Shown here one piece after another: positions 33,440-42,656 of a stretch of 64,000 nt of DNA; position 1 is the first letter of the stretch, and every line of letters starts with the position of its first letter. Under the pieces are notes generated by a model that had not been told where the DNA came from, searched no databases, and saw only the letters and a program-made list of their open reading frames with translations. A program made the position numbers and the translations under genes. Source of the stretch: Moduliflexus sp964602655 (lineage in GTDB: Bacteria > Moduliflexota > Moduliflexia > Moduliflexales > Moduliflexaceae); contig CAZRSF010000028.1 of assembly GCA_964602655.1 (NCBI GenBank), positions 5,290 through 69,289 on the forward strand, given 5' to 3'.

Positions 33440-36247
33440 ATGAAATTCAGCCGATATAATTGGAAGTCAAAAATGATGACATCATGTTCGCGGCAGAAGC
33501 GTTTTGGAGCGCTGTTCTGTGCGGTTGTCGTGTTTTGGGTGTTAAAATCGCTGGGCGGAGCGCTCTTCGAGCAAAATTCCCCGCAGACGCCGTTGACCGT
33601 CTCGATGTTCGATACGAAAAAAATCGTCTTGAATCATCCCAATACGGACGTGATATTTACGTTCGCCCCCCCGAACCAACCCTCGCCGGAAAGAACACGA
33701 CATCTTTACATGCTCGAAGGATTCGACGCCGCGTGGAATAAAGCCGGAGATCGCCTGATTGCCAAATATGCGAAACTCCCGCCCGGCCATTATACCTTCC
33801 GCGTGAAACGCGAGGACGACGACGACGAATGGAAGGAGATTGGGAAACCTGTCAAGGTGACGGTGACGCCGCCAATCTGGGGGACGCTCTGGTTTCAGGC
33901 GTTTTCGCGCCTGTTGATTTTAGGCGGCATGGTTTTTTTATATCTGCTGCGCGTACATAAAATGAAACTCCAGCGCCAGCGCCTCGAATTTCTAGTGAAC
34001 GAACGGACGCAGGAATTGCAAGAGAACATGCGTCGTATCGAAGACGAGGTGTTGGAACGAAGGCAGGCGGAGGCGGCGCTGAAAGAAAGCGAAGAATATA
34101 ACCGCCTGTTGATTGAAACCATGAACGAAGGGCTGGTGGCGTTCGACCAGCATCAGACGATTATTTATGTCAATTCCAAATGCTGTGAAATGTTCGGTTA
34201 CAGTCGTCAAGAGTTGCTCAATCGTCCGCTCGGCGATTTTCTCGACCGCGCTGAACTGACGCTGGTCTGCAAGAATCAACGACAGGAGTGCCGCATTACG
34301 CCGCTGGAAATCTGCTGGAAGCGCAAAGACGGCGCGACGTTTCCGACCATCACGTCGCCGCAAGCGCTCTTCGATCATGCGGGCAAACATACCGGCGGCG
34401 TGGCGGTGCTGACGGACATCAGCCATCTGAAACGCATTCAGGCCGAACTGCATGACGCTAAAATGTTTGCCGAATCCATCATTGCGAATGTGCCCGAAGT
34501 GATCTACTCGATTGACCGCGAGATGAAATTGACGTATATCAGCCCGAAATGCGAACACTTATACGGCTATACGGCGCAGGAATTTTTCGACATTCCCGAC
34601 CTCTTTCTCAAAATCATTCATCCTGACGACGCGGAACGGCTTGTCGGCGAATTACGCAACGTCTTTACCGGAAAGATGGTGTTTCAGGAATACCGAATCG
34701 TCCGGCGGGATGGCGGCATCATCTGGGTGCGGGAATCAGCGCTGCCGACATTGGATGCGCAGGGAAAGCTCACGCGGATTGACGCCAGCGTGTATGACAT
34801 CACCGCGTTGAAAGAGGCGGAACAGGCGCTGCGGGACTCGGAAGAACAATACCGCGTGTTGTTCGAGAATCTGCAAGACGTGTTTTATCGCGCAGATCAG
34901 GCAGGAAACCTTCTCCTGGCGTCGCCTTCCTGTGTCCATATTTTCGGGTACACTGCGCAAGAGGCGTTATCGTTGAATTTGATCAGGGACTTGTATGCCT
35001 ATCCCGACCAGCGCAAGCATTTTGCCGCTCAGATTGCGCAACGAGGCGAGGTCGTAGATTTCGAGATGCAATTGAAACGCAAGGATGGGCGCATTATTTG
35101 GGCCAGCGTGACCTCGCATCTCTATAAAGATCATCAAGGCAATGTGTTAGGCGTCGAAGGCATTGTGCGCGACATTACGGAACGCAAAGAGGCCGAGGAA
35201 AAGCTGATTGACGCGAATCTGGAACTCAAAGCGACGCTGGATGACTTGAAGAAAACGCAGTCGCAACTGATCGAAGCCGAACGCATGGCAGTGTTAGGAA
35301 AATTGGTCGCTGAAGTCGGACATGAAATCAACTCGCCGCTCGGCGCGATTCGCGCGTCCATCGGCAATATGTCCACCGCGCTCCAGGAAACCATCGAACA
35401 ATTGCCGCGTGTGTTTTTGCGCCTTGCGCCTGAACATCACCGCCTGTTCCTCGAACTTATCGAACGAACGCGGACGGAAAAACAAGAATTGTCCTTCAAA
35501 GAAGAACGGCAATTGCGGCGACGCCTGACGGAAGAATTGGAATCGCATCAGATTGACGACGCCGACAGCATCGCCGATACGCTTGTGGATATCGGCATTT
35601 ACCGCGACCTCGATCCGCTGCTGACGCTGCTCAAGGCGTATGACTTACCATTCTGCATGTTAGCGCTGCAAGCCGCCTACAATCTGGCCCGGCAGCAGTT
35701 CAACAGTCAGAATATCATGCTGGCGGTAGAACGCACGTCGAAAGTCGTCTTTGCGCTGCGTTCGTATTCCCATGTCGATCACTCCGACGAGATGAAAATG
35801 ACGCAGATTACGGAGGGCATTGATACGGTCTTGACGCTGTATCACCATCAATTGAAACATGGGATCGAGGTGGTGAAACAGTACGATAATGTCCCCGCGA
35901 TCCCGTGCTACCGGGACGAATTGAATCAGGTCTGGACGAACCTGATTCATAATGCCATTTATGCGATGGAACGCAAGGGGCGGCTGGAAATTCAGGTTTT
36001 TCAAGAGGACGAGCGGCTTGTTGCCAGGATTACCGATTCCGGCCAGGGCATTCCTGACACGATCAAAGCCCGCGTGTTCGAACCGTTTTTTACAACGAAG
36101 CCCGCAGGCGAAGGGAGCGGCTTAGGGCTGGATATCGTCAAAAAAATTGTCGAGAAACATCATGGCAGCATCGAGTTCGAGAGTCAACCGGGGAGAACGA
36201 CATTTTGCGTACGATTGCCCGTTCAGGCCGTCCGAACTCAGTCATAA
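33440..36247 (+). CDS. PAS histidine kinase with Y_Y_Y domain and core insertion (kinase 2)
   Basis: A 935-residue sensor. An N-terminal TM/signal segment (about 21-41) is followed by a Y_Y_Y-type beta-sandwich (about 60-145: YMLEGFDAAWNKAG, LPPGHYTFRVK) and TM2 (about 150-172). A coiled coil, three PAS domains (from about 220, 340 and 465), phospho-His628 in EVGHEINSPLGAI and the HATPase (N-box Asn838) follow. Y_Y_Y domains normally close a beta-propeller sensor; here the propeller is absent, which is unusual. The same helical insertion as in kinase 1 is present (210 residues from His to Asn). The ribosome-binding site is weak. The previous gap (33242-33439) holds only a gcaaaagcgcagcttttgc hairpin. 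Confidence 0.88.
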   Translation: MKFSRYNWKSKMMTSCSRQKRFGALFCAVVVFWVLKSLGGALFEQNSPQTPLTVSMFDTKKIVLNHPNTDVIFTFAPPNQPSPERTRHLYMLEGFDAAWNKAGDRLIAKYAKLPPGHYTFRVKREDDDDEWKEIGKPVKVTVTPPIWGTLWFQAFSRLLILGGMVFLYLLRVHKMKLQRQRLEFLVNERTQELQENMRRIEDEVLERRQAEAALKESEEYNRLLIETMNEGLVAFDQHQTIIYVNSKCCEMFGYSRQELLNRPLGDFLDRAELTLVCKNQRQECRITPLEICWKRKDGATFPTITSPQALFDHAGKHTGGVAVLTDISHLKRIQAELHDAKMFAESIIANVPEVIYSIDREMKLTYISPKCEHLYGYTAQEFFDIPDLFLKIIHPDDAERLVGELRNVFTGKMVFQEYRIVRRDGGIIWVRESALPTLDAQGKLTRIDASVYDITALKEAEQALRDSEEQYRVLFENLQDVFYRADQAGNLLLASPSCVHIFGYTAQEALSLNLIRDLYAYPDQRKHFAAQIAQRGEVVDFEMQLKRKDGRIIWASVTSHLYKDHQGNVLGVEGIVRDITERKEAEEKLIDANLELKATLDDLKKTQSQLIEAERMAVLGKLVAEVGHEINSPLGAIRASIGNMSTALQETIEQLPRVFLRLAPEHHRLFLELIERTRTEKQELSFKEERQLRRRLTEELESHQIDDADSIADTLVDIGIYRDLDPLLTLLKAYDLPFCMLALQAAYNLARQQFNSQNIMLAVERTSKVVFALRSYSHVDHSDEMKMTQITEGIDTVLTLYHHQLKHGIEVVKQYDNVPAIPCYRDELNQVWTNLIHNAIYAMERKGRLEIQVFQEDERLVARITDSGQGIPDTIKARVFEPFFTTKPAGEGSGLGLDIVKKIVEKHHGSIEFESQPGRTTFCVRLPVQAVRTQS

Positions 36248-36249
36248 CG

Positions 36250-39072
36250 ATGTCGCGCTGTTGCGTCCTGTTGATTATCGCATGGTGCTGTCTTCCGGGA
36301 ATTGCCTCTGGCGAGTCTGTTCTCCGTGTGCGTGATCAACAGCAGCGCTATTCGTTAAACGCGTATATCGGCGTGTTGGAAGATCGCGACGCGCATCTGA
36401 CGATTGACGATGTGCGTCAGCCGGAACAGGCCGGTCGTTTTCTGCCTCATGCGAATGACAGTTCGAATGTCGGTTATACTCGCTCGGCGTATTGGGCGCG
36501 CATCCGAATCGTCAACGAGTCCGCCTCGCCGATCTGGCTGTTAGATGTTGATTATCCGCTGTTAGATCGTATAGACTTGTATGTGATTGACGCTTCGGGA
36601 AGGATCACCGCGAAAACCACCGGCGACACTTTTCCATTTCGGACGCGCGAGATTGCCAATCGCAAGTTTCTGTTCCGGTTGGCGCTGCCTCCCGGCGAAC
36701 ATATGACGGTGTATCTGCGAATCGAAACCGAAAGCGCGATGACCTTCCCGCTGCTCCTCTGGCATCCTGATGCGTTTGCCCAGAAAGACCACAACGAGCA
36801 ATTTGCGTTAGGCGGGTATTACGGGATCATGGTCGCGATGATCTGCTATAACTTGTTCCTGTTGTGCGCGATTCGCGACCGTGTGTATCTGTATTACCTC
36901 CTCTACATAATCACCTACAGCATCGCGCAGATGTCATTGAATGGGCTGTCGGCGGAATACCTCTGGCCGGATTCTTCCTGGTGGGGCAATCGGAATTTAG
37001 CGTTTTTTGTCGGCGCGACGGTTCTGTTCATCACGCTGTTCGGCAGGGCGTTTTTGAAAACGACTGTCTATACGCCTCGCCTGGATCGCATTCTGAAGGT
37101 CGTGCTTGTCTGGTCGGCGTTGGCGATAGCGCTGGCCTTTGTCTCCGGGTATCGCCTGAGCATCCAGGTTGGCTTATCCAGCGGCGCAGTCGCTGCGATT
37201 ATGCTCATCATCGCTGGCGTCCTCTGTCTGCGCCAGGGGGATCGCGCCGCTCGTTTTTATTTATTGGGCTGGACGTTGTTCTTATGCGGATTTTTGGCGA
37301 TGTACCTGCGCTCGTTCGGCCTGCTGCCGCATATTTTCCTGACGACCTATGGCATACAGATCGGCTCGGTACTCGAAGTGATTCTGTTGTCGTTAGGGTT
37401 GGCGGATCGCATGTCGCTGATGAAGCGGCAGATCGAGCAGACGCAGCGGGAACAACAGGTCGAACACGAACTGCGGCAGCGCAACGAAGAACTGTCGCTG
37501 CTGCATCGCGTCGGGCAGTTGTTTACCTCGTCGTTGGAATTATCCGAGGTGCTGGAATATATTTTGGAGGAAATGCGCCGCCTGCTGGGGATTACCGCCG
37601 CGTCTTTCTGGCTCTGCGCGCCAGAAAGCGATGAGATTGTCTGCCAACAGGCAATGGGGCCGGGACGCGACGCGGTTTTGGGCTGGCGGTTGAAATCTGG
37701 TCAGGGGGTTGTCGGGCAGGCGGCGCAGAGCGGCGACACCGTGTATGTGCGCGATGCGCGGCATGACGCCCGACATTATAAGCAGGTCGAACGCCTCACC
37801 GGCTTAGAATATCGGTCTATTCTGGCGATTCCTTTTCGCGTGAAAGATGTCGCGATTGGCGTGCTGAATTTGTTAGACCACCAGGAAAATCGTTTTTCAG
37901 AGAACGATCTCCGCCTGCTTGAGCTGATCGCGTCCGCAGCCGCCGAAGCGGTCGAGAATGCGCGGCTGTATTCGCAAGCGCAACTGGAACTTGCCGAGCG
38001 CATTCGCGCCGAAGCGCAATTAGTCGAGGCGAACCAGAAACTTCAGGAATTGCTCGATAACTTGCAGCGCGCGCAGTCGCAACTGATTCAATCCGAGCGC
38101 ATGGCGGCGTTGGGGCAGCTTATCGCCGGAGTCGCGCATGAAATCAATACGCCGCTCGGCGCGATTCGGTCGTCTATCGGCAATATCGTGACAGCGTTGC
38201 ACACATCGTTAACGCAGTTGCCGCATGTGCTGCTGCAACTCTCGCCAGATCGGCAGCAGATGTTTCTTGCCCTGATCGAGCGGGCGCGGCAGGAAAAACA
38301 ATATGTCACTTCCAGAGAAGAGCGGCAACTGCGCAAAAAGGTCGCGCACGCATTAGAAATCCATCAGATTCCTCAAGCCGATTCGATGGCGGATATGTTG
38401 GTAGATATGGGCATTTATGACAATCTTGAACCGTGCCTTCCGTTGTTTCAGCAGGGCGACACGCAGATTCGCGATCTCCTGCTGCGGACAGCGTATCATC
38501 TTGCCACGCAGTATCATAACAGTCAGAATATCGTGTTAGCGGTAGAACGCGCCTCGAAAGTGTTGTTCGCGCTGAAAACGTATGCCTGTGTCGATCAATC
38601 CGGCAAGATGAAAACAATCCAGATCACCGAAGGGATTGATTTGGTGCTGACTCTCTATCATAACCAATTGAAGCACGGGATTGAATTGCTCAAGCGCTAT
38701 GAGGCCGTGCCAGCGATCCCATGTTATCCTGATGAATTGCATCAGGTCTGGACGAATCTCATTCATAATGCGATTGATGCGATGAATCGAAAAGGCGCGC
38801 TTGAAATTCGCGTCTATTCGCCGAACGAGGCGTCTGGCAAGCCGCAAGGCGTCATTGTCGAAATGACTGATTCGGGCTGCGGTATTCCAGAGGACATTCG
38901 GGAACGCATCTTCGAACCGTTGTTTACAACAAAATCAGACGGTGAAGGAAGTGGTTTAGGGTTAGATATTGTCAAAAAGATTATTGACAAACATCATGGC
39001 CGAATAGATGTTGACAGCCAGCCGGGGAAAACGACGTTTTCTGTCTGGCTGCCGTATACGCAACATGAGTAG
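36250..39072 (+). CDS. 7TMR-DISM/GAF histidine kinase with core insertion (kinase 3)
   Basis: A 940-residue receptor. The ATG at 36250, 2 bases after the previous stop, gives a signal peptide (CCVLLIIAWCCLPGIASGES); an in-frame TTG at 36205 would overlap kinase 2 and is rejected. A periplasmic DISMED2 beta-sandwich (about 25-175, with NVGYTRSAYWARIRI and LDVDYPLLDRIDLYV) precedes seven TM helices (about 185-385), a coiled coil and a GAF domain (about 425-580). Phospho-His630 (GVAHEINTPLGAI) and the HATPase (N-box Asn840) follow. The His-Asn spacing is 210 residues, so the insertion is shared. DISMED2 folds often bind carbohydrates. Confidence 0.9.
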   Translation: MSRCCVLLIIAWCCLPGIASGESVLRVRDQQQRYSLNAYIGVLEDRDAHLTIDDVRQPEQAGRFLPHANDSSNVGYTRSAYWARIRIVNESASPIWLLDVDYPLLDRIDLYVIDASGRITAKTTGDTFPFRTREIANRKFLFRLALPPGEHMTVYLRIETESAMTFPLLLWHPDAFAQKDHNEQFALGGYYGIMVAMICYNLFLLCAIRDRVYLYYLLYIITYSIAQMSLNGLSAEYLWPDSSWWGNRNLAFFVGATVLFITLFGRAFLKTTVYTPRLDRILKVVLVWSALAIALAFVSGYRLSIQVGLSSGAVAAIMLIIAGVLCLRQGDRAARFYLLGWTLFLCGFLAMYLRSFGLLPHIFLTTYGIQIGSVLEVILLSLGLADRMSLMKRQIEQTQREQQVEHELRQRNEELSLLHRVGQLFTSSLELSEVLEYILEEMRRLLGITAASFWLCAPESDEIVCQQAMGPGRDAVLGWRLKSGQGVVGQAAQSGDTVYVRDARHDARHYKQVERLTGLEYRSILAIPFRVKDVAIGVLNLLDHQENRFSENDLRLLELIASAAAEAVENARLYSQAQLELAERIRAEAQLVEANQKLQELLDNLQRAQSQLIQSERMAALGQLIAGVAHEINTPLGAIRSSIGNIVTALHTSLTQLPHVLLQLSPDRQQMFLALIERARQEKQYVTSREERQLRKKVAHALEIHQIPQADSMADMLVDMGIYDNLEPCLPLFQQGDTQIRDLLLRTAYHLATQYHNSQNIVLAVERASKVLFALKTYACVDQSGKMKTIQITEGIDLVLTLYHNQLKHGIELLKRYEAVPAIPCYPDELHQVWTNLIHNAIDAMNRKGALEIRVYSPNEASGKPQGVIVEMTDSGCGIPEDIRERIFEPLFTTKSDGEGSGLGLDIVKKIIDKHHGRIDVDSQPGKTTFSVWLPYTQHE

Positions 39073-39114
39073 AAGCGCGGGAATTGCCCGTGATGTCAAG
39101 AATCGAGGTGGCTG

Positions 39115-39504
39115 ATGTCGAAAAAAGTCATTTTATTTGTTGATGACGAAAAGATTATTTTACAAAGTTTGAAAGCGCAGATTAAAAAGCATTTTGGGAC
39201 GCAATACGTCTATGAATTTGCGGAAAGCGGGGAAGAAGCGTGGGAGTTGATCGAAGAACTGCACGAAGAGGGCGCGCAGATTCTCTTAGTTGTTTCCGAT
39301 TGGCTGATGCCGAATATGCGCGGAGACGAACTCCTGATCCAAATTCATCAACGATTTCCTGATATTATAAAAGTCATGTTGACCGGGCAGGCGGATGAAA
39401 CCGCCATTAACCGGACACGAGAGCACGCCAATCTGCATAGCTGTTTACACAAGCCCTGGAGCGAGCAGGAATTGGTTCGAACGCTTCAATCCGGTTTGGC
39501 ATAA
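39115..39504 (+). CDS. single-domain response regulator
   Basis: A 129-residue REC domain with acidic D10-D11, phospho-Asp62 (VVSDWLMPN), Thr in MLTGQAD and Lys in HKPW. There is no output domain. It is closely related to the REC parts of the cyclase (28235) and the REC-kinase (39696), which share FVDDEKIIL.SLK and GDELL. It probably relays phosphate from the neighbouring kinases, which lack receivers. Confidence 0.9.
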   Translation: MSKKVILFVDDEKIILQSLKAQIKKHFGTQYVYEFAESGEEAWELIEELHEEGAQILLVVSDWLMPNMRGDELLIQIHQRFPDIIKVMLTGQADETAINRTREHANLHSCLHKPWSEQELVRTLQSGLA

Positions 39505-39515
39505 GGATCGCAAAG

Positions 39516-39657
39516 GTAACTATTTACCAGACTGGAGTGCAAAAGCGACCTGAGCGAAGTTGAGCTTTTGCACCGACTTCGTTCCTACGATTCGCACAAG
39601 CTCAACCCGCTTTGCGGGGTCGCTTTTGCACTCCTATCATGCCTGGTAAACAGTTAC
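39516..39657. repeat. MITE-like palindrome family C, copy 3
   Basis: A 142-bp element whose 15-bp ends (gtaactatttaccag and ctggtaaacagttac) match as reverse complements at 14 of 15 positions. Inner complementary segments are gagtgcaaaagcgacc and its partner near 39617-39634. It separates the REC and REC-kinase genes. Confidence 0.75.
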
Positions 39658-39695
39658 TAATTTGGAAAACATACCCGAGTGATGGGGCGAATGAT

Positions 39696-40943
39696 ATGAG
39701 TAAACCTGCAATTTTATGTGTTGATGATGAAAAAATGATTTTAGTCAGTCTCAAAGAGGAACTCAAGCGGAATTTCGGCGATTTCTATACGATTGAAACG
39801 GTCGAAAGCGGCGAGGAAGCCTTAGAACTGCTCGATGAATTTCATAAGGATGACGTCGAATTGCCGATTGTGATCGCCGATCAACTGATGCCTGGCATGA
39901 AAGGGGACGAACTCCTGATTAATGTCCATCAGCGGCTTCCGAAAACATTGAAGATTCTGTTGACCGGGCAGGCTGGCGCAGAGGCGGTCGGAAATGCCGT
40001 GAACTTCGCCAAATTGTATCGGTACATTTCCAAACCCTGGCAGGAAACCGATCTCACGCTGACCGTGAATGAAGCGCTGCGCAGCTATTTTCAGGATAAA
40101 AAACTCGAAGAGCAAAATACGGAACTGCAAACGCTGAATTTGAAACTGGAAAAATGGAATGCGACCTTAGAACAGCAGGTGCGGGAACGGACGGCGGAAT
40201 TGGAAGCGCAGAAAGTCGAACTCGCCGAATTGAATGCTAGCAAAGATAAGTTTTTTTCCATCATTTCTCACGATCTGCGCAGCCCGTTTAATGCGCTGTT
40301 AGGCTTTACGCAAATTTTATCGGAAAATCTTGAACAGTATCGCCTTGATGATATTCGGCAAAAAGTCGAAAAAATCCGGACGTCTGCCGAGCGGCTGTTT
40401 GCGCTGTTGGAAAACCTGCTGACGTGGTCGCGCATTCAACGCGGCGCTATCGAGTATAGCCCCGAACAAATTGATGTCTGGGAATTAGCGGAAGATAATA
40501 TCGAACTATTTCTGCCGAATGCGGAACATAAACAGATCGAACTTCGGCATCAGATTCCAGAAGGCACGATGATTTACGCTGATTACAGCATGATCAACAC
40601 GGTCATTCGGAATTTAACGTCCAACGCGCTCAAATTTACCTCTGCCGGAGAACGCGTCGAAATTCTGGCGCGCGCGCGCGATGAGCGCTGGGTGGAAATT
40701 GCCGTGTCTGATACAGGACAGGGGATTCCGTCGGAGGTGCTGCCGAAATTGTTACGCATTGACGCGCAGCATACCACCGAAGGCACCGGCGGCGAAAAAG
40801 GCACGGGCTTAGGATTGATTCTCTGCCGCGAGTTAGTGGAAAAGAATGGCGGGAAAATTTGGATTGAAAGCGAGATCGGAAAAGGCTCGACCTTCCGATT
40901 TACCGTGCCAAAATCGTGTTCTATAGAGGATGTCCATGAATAG
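39696..40943 (+). CDS. REC-histidine kinase (soluble)
   Basis: A 415-residue cytoplasmic protein. The ATG at 39696 begins MSKPAILCVDDEK; upstream codons belong to the palindrome. REC (1-125, phospho-Asp62) is followed by a long coiled coil (about 135-180), HisKA with His192 (FFSIISHDLRSPFNALLGF) and HATPase (N-box Asn310, DTGQGIP, GTGLGL). The His-to-Asn distance is 118 residues, the normal value, in contrast to its four cluster neighbours. It may be controlled by phosphorylation of its own REC domain and act on a separate partner. Its stop overlaps the next gene's start by 8 bases. Confidence 0.9.
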   Translation: MSKPAILCVDDEKMILVSLKEELKRNFGDFYTIETVESGEEALELLDEFHKDDVELPIVIADQLMPGMKGDELLINVHQRLPKTLKILLTGQAGAEAVGNAVNFAKLYRYISKPWQETDLTLTVNEALRSYFQDKKLEEQNTELQTLNLKLEKWNATLEQQVRERTAELEAQKVELAELNASKDKFFSIISHDLRSPFNALLGFTQILSENLEQYRLDDIRQKVEKIRTSAERLFALLENLLTWSRIQRGAIEYSPEQIDVWELAEDNIELFLPNAEHKQIELRHQIPEGTMIYADYSMINTVIRNLTSNALKFTSAGERVEILARARDERWVEIAVSDTGQGIPSEVLPKLLRIDAQHTTEGTGGEKGTGLGLILCRELVEKNGGKIWIESEIGKGSTFRFTVPKSCSIEDVHE

Positions 40944-42189
40944 AATTCGTTGCTTCGCGATGATAGGATGCGCGCTGGCGCATATCGGGTGGTTTTCTCC
41001 CGCGATGCTTCAGGCATTTGAGCCTGAGGATTGGACGGACAGCATTCAACTGCATGGGTTTGCGTCTCAGGGATACCTTTCCAGCGATCTCAACAATTAT
41101 TATGCCGAGACAGAGAAGGGCAGTTTCGAATTCAATGAGTTCGGGCTGACGGTGATTGCCGATCCGCTTGATCGCGTCCAGATCGGCATGCAACTTCTCT
41201 CCAGAGATTTGGGAAACATCAGCAATAACGAGATCGCGATTGATTGGGCATCCGGCACGTATCGCTGGCGGGATTGGTTCGCTATTTCGGCGGGGCAACT
41301 CAAAATTCCCTGGGGGTTCTATAATGAAACACGAGATATTGATCTCCTGCGCCCCTGGATATTTTTGCCATCCGGCCTGTATAATGAGCAATTTCGCGAC
41401 GTGTATTCTTCCTATTCCGGCATAAATGTCGGCGGCGATCTCTCCGGCGAGCGGTTTGGCAGCCTGACGTATGCGCTGGGATATGGCGAGAAAATCGTCT
41501 CTGATTCCACCAGTGCGTATCTGGTATCTCTCAGTGAAGATATCTTCCAAAAGACTCAAGTCAAAGCGTCTGATTTGTTTCTTGCCAAGCTTGATTGGGA
41601 GACTCCGTTGCCAGGACTGCGCCTGGGCGCGACATCTTTCCTCGGTCAGCTTGAACTTTCTGCTGAAGCCAATTCACATTCTGTATGGGTTGAAAACAAT
41701 ATCGCGCCAGGCACGCCAATTATTGAAAATACCGCAGATGATCTATCTTTCATTCTTTCGGCGGAATACACGCGCAATAATTTGACAATCGCGGCTGAGT
41801 ATCAAAAAGAACGCGAGTATCACCAGGTGTCTCGCAATCCTTCTACAGGAGCATTCTTGAAAGGTGACGGTGTGTATGCAGAAGGCTATTATGTCAGTCT
41901 GGCCTATCGCTTTACACATTGGCTGCAATGCGGCGCATATTATTCCGTGCATTATCCCAATGCCGATGATAAGGATGGAAAAAAACTGGAAGAAGATGGT
42001 GTACCAGCGCATGACGCATGGCAAAAAGAGGCTGTCTTGACGACGCGGATTGATTTCAACGATCATTGGCTGCTGAAATTCGAAAGCCATGCCATCGAAG
42101 GAACGGCTGATGTGCCTGATTTTGCCAATCTGGACGGGCTGAGTGAAAATTCGTTTTTGTTTGCCGTGAAAACCACATTTAGTTTTTAA
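40936..42189 (+). CDS. outer-membrane beta-barrel protein (porin 1)
   Basis: A 417-residue protein; the ATG at 40936 has AGAGGA 5 bases upstream. The signal peptide ends near LQAFEP. Alternating strands follow (IQLHGFASQGYLSSDLNNYY, GSFEFNEFGLTV, YRWRDWFAISAGQLKIPWG), and the chain ends AVKTTFSF with the C-terminal Phe recognised by the BAM machinery. A short signature NETRDIDLLRPWIFLP occurs in both porins of the cluster. Substrate unknown; the barrel resembles putative porins found next to small PstS-like proteins. It overlaps the REC-kinase gene, so it belongs to the signalling operon. Confidence 0.8.
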   Translation: MNRIRCFAMIGCALAHIGWFSPAMLQAFEPEDWTDSIQLHGFASQGYLSSDLNNYYAETEKGSFEFNEFGLTVIADPLDRVQIGMQLLSRDLGNISNNEIAIDWASGTYRWRDWFAISAGQLKIPWGFYNETRDIDLLRPWIFLPSGLYNEQFRDVYSSYSGINVGGDLSGERFGSLTYALGYGEKIVSDSTSAYLVSLSEDIFQKTQVKASDLFLAKLDWETPLPGLRLGATSFLGQLELSAEANSHSVWVENNIAPGTPIIENTADDLSFILSAEYTRNNLTIAAEYQKEREYHQVSRNPSTGAFLKGDGVYAEGYYVSLAYRFTHWLQCGAYYSVHYPNADDKDGKKLEEDGVPAHDAWQKEAVLTTRIDFNDHWLLKFESHAIEGTADVPDFANLDGLSENSFLFAVKTTFSF

Positions 42190-42203
42190 CGGAGAGGAGT
42201 ATC

Positions 42204-42644
42204 ATGAACCGCTTGTTATGCCGATATGTCACATGTTCGCTTGTCTGTCTGTTGTTGTGCTGCCTTCCGACGCTGGCCGCAGAGGACGAGATTGTCATCG
42301 TCGTTCACCCTGACGTCGCAGATACGTTGGATAAGGACGATATCAAACAAATTTTCTTAGGCAAGAAGACGCAATGGAACGATACGTCTGGCATCGCATT
42401 CGTCCTACTCGATGATGGCGACACCCTGAACGCCTTTCTCAAAACGTATATCGGCAAATCGCCGGATCAATTCAAAAATTACTGGAAAAAACAAGTCTTT
42501 ACCGGCAAGGGAAAGATGCCGAAAGCCTTTCGAACATCAGCAGAACTGATGCAATTTCTCAGTGACAATCGGGGATCGATCGGTTTCATGCGAAGCGAGG
42601 ATGTTGACAAGGCGCTTGTCAACACGCTCTCGTTTCAACCATAA
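42204..42644 (+). CDS. small PstS-like periplasmic binding protein
   Basis: A 146-residue protein behind GGAGAGGAG with a signal peptide cut near LAAED. The mature part reads as half of a PstS-type fold: VHPDVADTLDKDDIKQIFLGKKTQW, then FLKTYIGKSPDQFKNYWKKQVFTGKGKMP and a final GSIGFMRSEDV. This is the short form annotated as phosphate-type ABC substrate-binding proteins, without a lipobox. Lying between two related porins, it may bind the ligand that enters through them and present it to a membrane sensor. It is 14 bases from porin 1 and 12 from porin 2. Confidence 0.8.
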   Translation: MNRLLCRYVTCSLVCLLLCCLPTLAAEDEIVIVVHPDVADTLDKDDIKQIFLGKKTQWNDTSGIAFVLLDDGDTLNAFLKTYIGKSPDQFKNYWKKQVFTGKGKMPKAFRTSAELMQFLSDNRGSIGFMRSEDVDKALVNTLSFQP

Positions 42645-42656
42645 CCGCAGGAGCGC

